The translations under genes and the position numbers were made by a program. Below are positions 62,079-64,000 of a stretch of DNA of 64,000 bases, piece after piece. The DNA lies in the NCBI GenBank assembly GCA_942491115.1, contig CALNZV010000020.1, forward strand, positions 1,116,001 through 1,180,000, in the 5' to 3' direction. The notes under the pieces are model-generated. The model saw only the letters and a program-made list of their open reading frames with translations. It was not told the DNA's origin and ran no database searches. The DNA comes from CALNZV01 sp942491115. Lineage in GTDB: Bacteria; Desulfobacterota; Desulfobacteria; Desulfobacterales; UBA5852. The first letter of the stretch is position 1; each line of letters opens with the position of its first letter.

Positions 62079-63497
62079 ATGCTCTTGCCTGATCGAGGAC
62101 ATCCCGGAATTGTGGTGGCAGCGCTCCGGGGCGGTTCCGGCAAGACCATCCTATCGATCGGCATCACCGCCTCGCTGACCCGGATGGGGCAGCGTATCGC
62201 TCCCTTCAAAAAGGGGCCCGACTACATCGATGCAGGCTGGCTCGCTCTGGCGGCGGGCCGCGCCTGCTATAACCTAGACACCTTCCTCATTGACTCCCCC
62301 AGCATCCTTCATTCCTATTTCAGCCACTCCAGCGGGTGCGATCTTGCTGTTATCGAGGGCAACCGCGGCCTCTATGACTGCATCGACACCCGGGGAGAAA
62401 CCAGCACCGCTGAGCTCTCCAAGCTATTGAAACTGCCTGTGGTTCTGGTGATCGACGGTACCAAGACCACCCGAACCATGGCGGCCGTGGTCAGCGGCTG
62501 CAGTATTTTCGATCCCAGCGTCCGGATACGCGGCGTGGTGCTAAACCGGGTCGCCGGCAGTCGACACGAGGGCATACTGCGGAAAAGCATTGAGGAGCAC
62601 TGCGGCATTCCGGTGGTGGGGGCCATACCGAGATTTCATCACCAGCGGTTCCCGGAACGGCACATGGGGCTCGTACCGACAGCGGAGCATGAATGGGCGA
62701 CGGAGGCCGTCGCCGTTGCCGCCCGCATAGCCGAGGATCACATCGATATCGACGCCATTCTCAATATGGCATCCGAGGTCGAGGCCATCGATGACCGGAT
62801 CCTTGATCTTGTGGATCCGGCACCTGTCGGTGTATCTCCTGAGAATCGACCGATGATCGGAGTGATTCAGGACTCGGCATTTCAATTCTATTATCCCGAA
62901 AACCTGGAAGCCCTTGAAAATGCCGGAGCGACGCTTGCCTTCATCAGCCCCCTGAATCGGGAAGGCTTTCCCGATTCTATCGACGCATTGTATATCGGTG
63001 GGGGATTTCCTGAGACCCATGCCGCCGAGCTGGCTGCCAACCGTCCGTTTCGGGAACGGGTCAAGGCATTGGCGGAAGACGGGATGCCCATCTACGCCGA
63101 GTGCGGTGGACTCATGTATCTGGGAGAGCGGCTGGAACTCGAATCGGGGAGTTTTGAGATGGCCGGGATCCTTCCTTTGGTGTTCGGTTTTTCCAGTCGG
63201 CCCCAGGGCCACGGGTACACCCTGCTGAGGGTGGAGCGCCACAATCCCTTTTTTGCGTCAGGCACGGAACTCAAAGGCCATGAGTTCCACTACTCCAGTG
63301 TGCTTGAATTCAGGGGCCGGGAATCGGACTTTGCCTATACCATGACCCGGGGAACCGGGCTGTACAAGGGAAAAGACGGTTTATGTTATAAAAACGTTCT
63401 GGCCACCTACACCCACCTCCACGCCCTGGGCACCCCCGGCTGGGCACCGGCCTTGACGGCCGCCGCCGTATCCTATCGGAAACAAAAAGGGCGATAA
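62079..63497 (+). CDS. dsrN: CbiA/CobB-family amidotransferase, probable DsrN (sirohaem amidation)
   Basis: 472-residue ATP-dependent glutamine amidotransferase of the cobyrinic acid a,c-diamide synthase family. The N-terminal P-loop is RGGSGKTILSIG near 14, and the C-terminal class I-type GATase domain has the nucleophile Cys342 in YAECGGLMYLGER and a His block HEFHYSSVLE. In sulfur-oxidising bacteria DsrN, a homologue encoded in the dsr cluster, amidates sirohaem; DsrAB of sulfate reducers also carries sirohaem amide. Its place directly after dsrD supports this role over cobalamin synthesis, but cobalamin synthesis cannot be excluded from one window. Confidence 0.88.
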   Translation: MLLPDRGHPGIVVAALRGGSGKTILSIGITASLTRMGQRIAPFKKGPDYIDAGWLALAAGRACYNLDTFLIDSPSILHSYFSHSSGCDLAVIEGNRGLYDCIDTRGETSTAELSKLLKLPVVLVIDGTKTTRTMAAVVSGCSIFDPSVRIRGVVLNRVAGSRHEGILRKSIEEHCGIPVVGAIPRFHHQRFPERHMGLVPTAEHEWATEAVAVAARIAEDHIDIDAILNMASEVEAIDDRILDLVDPAPVGVSPENRPMIGVIQDSAFQFYYPENLEALENAGATLAFISPLNREGFPDSIDALYIGGGFPETHAAELAANRPFRERVKALAEDGMPIYAECGGLMYLGERLELESGSFEMAGILPLVFGFSSRPQGHGYTLLRVERHNPFFASGTELKGHEFHYSSVLEFRGRESDFAYTMTRGTGLYKGKDGLCYKNVLATYTHLHALGTPGWAPALTAAAVSYRKQKGR

Positions 63498-63523
63498 GCC
63501 GGCTGTGTTGCCGGCTCTCGCCC
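63484..63523 (-). terminator. Intrinsic terminator of the cytochrome gene, also a hairpin after cbiA/dsrN
   Basis: AGCCGGC (63497-63503) pairs with GCCGGCT (63510-63516), and the outer GGGCGA/TCGCCC arms extend the stem (63489-63494 and 63518-63523). On the minus strand a run of five Ts follows at 63488-63484. The stop codon of the plus-strand gene is inside the structure. Confidence 0.7.
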
Positions 63524-63546
63524 GGGTATGGACGCCGATTTGGAAA

Positions 63547-64000
63547 CTATTTGGTCTTGGGGTGGCACTTGGTGCAGGTGGTCGGTGCCGCTTTGGTCTT
63601 GTTTTCTTTGTTAAAGGTTTTGTGGCAGGCGATGCAGTTCATGTGAATCGCCTCGGCATGGTATTCCAACTTTTTCTTGTTTTGCTCTTCTTTCGACAGG
63701 TCTTTAATCGCTTTTTTCTCGTCTTTTCCCATCTGTCCGGGTTTTTTATGGCACTCGATGCAGGATTGGACGGGATCGCCCTCCTTGAGTTCCAGGGGCT
63801 TTCCGTTCTCGTCATGATGGCATTCGCCGCAGGTGGCACCGTAATCGACCGAATGCTTCTTGTGGGAGAATTCAACGATGCCTTTGGTGTGTTCGTAGGC
63901 GGGATTCTCCATCACAATGACATCCGCGACTTCACCTGAGGATGCCAGCAGTCCGGCCGAGAAACAAAAAATCGCGATAGCGGCGACGGCCAACAACAGA
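63547..64000 (-). CDS. Tetrahaem class III-type cytochrome c, 5' end outside window
   Basis: Periplasmic multihaem cytochrome, probably of the cytochrome c3 type used to move electrons from hydrogenases or formate dehydrogenases. A signal peptide (LAVAAIAIFCFSAGLLASS) is visible, but the frame stays open to the window edge, so the start codon lies beyond. Four haem motifs are seen: CGECH, CIECH, CIACH and CTKCH. Other histidines (FSHKKH, YHAEAIH) are suited to distal axial ligation. The spacing and about 120-residue mature length fit class III. It is convergent with the dsr cluster and ends at a terminator hairpin. Confidence 0.88.
   Translation of the reverse strand, partial: LLLAVAAIAIFCFSAGLLASSGEVADVIVMENPAYEHTKGIVEFSHKKHSVDYGATCGECHHDENGKPLELKEGDPVQSCIECHKKPGQMGKDEKKAIKDLSKEEQNKKKLEYHAEAIHMNCIACHKTFNKENKTKAAPTTCTKCHPKTK

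Overview
The window looks like part of the chromosome of a GC-rich, sulfate-reducing Desulfobacterota bacterium, probably in or near the order Desulfobacterales. The main reason is the dsrA-dsrB-dsrD-cbiA/dsrN run at the right end (59255-63497), with a convergent multihaem class III-type cytochrome c at the edge. The rest fits: Hdr/Nar-like iron-sulfur membrane proteins, two ABC uptake systems, and dense gene packing on both strands. I see no tRNA, rRNA, CRISPR array, insertion sequence or phage gene.

Layout. 1-6046: partial M3 peptidase, dnaK, an HD-domain protein, a single-domain cyclic-nucleotide-binding protein and a lytic transglycosylase. 6085-21394 (minus strand): a glycogen cluster read as DUF296 protein, branched-chain aminotransferase, eukaryote-type UDP-glucose pyrophosphorylase, GT4-like glycosyltransferase, eukaryote-type two-domain debranching enzyme, glucan phosphorylase, glycogen synthase and branching enzyme. 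No glgC is present. 21574-22377: a cysteine-cluster protein. 22511-36973: a glycerol island. On the minus strand are glpA, glpB, a membrane Fe-S protein, an HdrB-like protein and glpK. Diverging from them are glpR and a glycerol ABC transporter (glpS, T, P, Q, a DUF2160 protein and glpV), ending at a clear terminator. A near-palindrome with TTTTC and GAAA arms occurs in both control regions and is a good GlpR operator candidate.

37066-38612: a membrane protein of unknown function and a hotdog thioesterase. 39036-45072: a complete peptide-type ABC importer. 45162-52181 (minus): tamB followed by an Omp85 protein with about seven POTRA-like units. 52598-55765: a periplasmic binding protein and a hybrid histidine kinase behind a sigma54-like promoter. 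55827-56861 (minus): dapA. 57134-58948: a TPR protein and an unrecognised protein directly upstream of dsr. 59255-63497: dsrABD and a CbiA/DsrN amidotransferase. 63547-64000: cytochrome c, partial.

How it works together. Glycerol would be imported by the ABC system, phosphorylated by GlpK and oxidised by GlpAB. The electrons would pass into a membrane Fe-S module that stands where GlpC normally is, and ultimately support sulfite reduction by DsrAB. Glucose units are stored and mobilised by the glycogen cluster. No single locus is clearly a wholly new system. The most notable points are the complementary loss of ATPase motifs in GlpS and GlpT, the Hdr-like replacement of GlpC, the eukaryote-like glycogen gene set, the seven-POTRA Omp85 partner of TamB, and the unknown gene and RNA structures around dsr.
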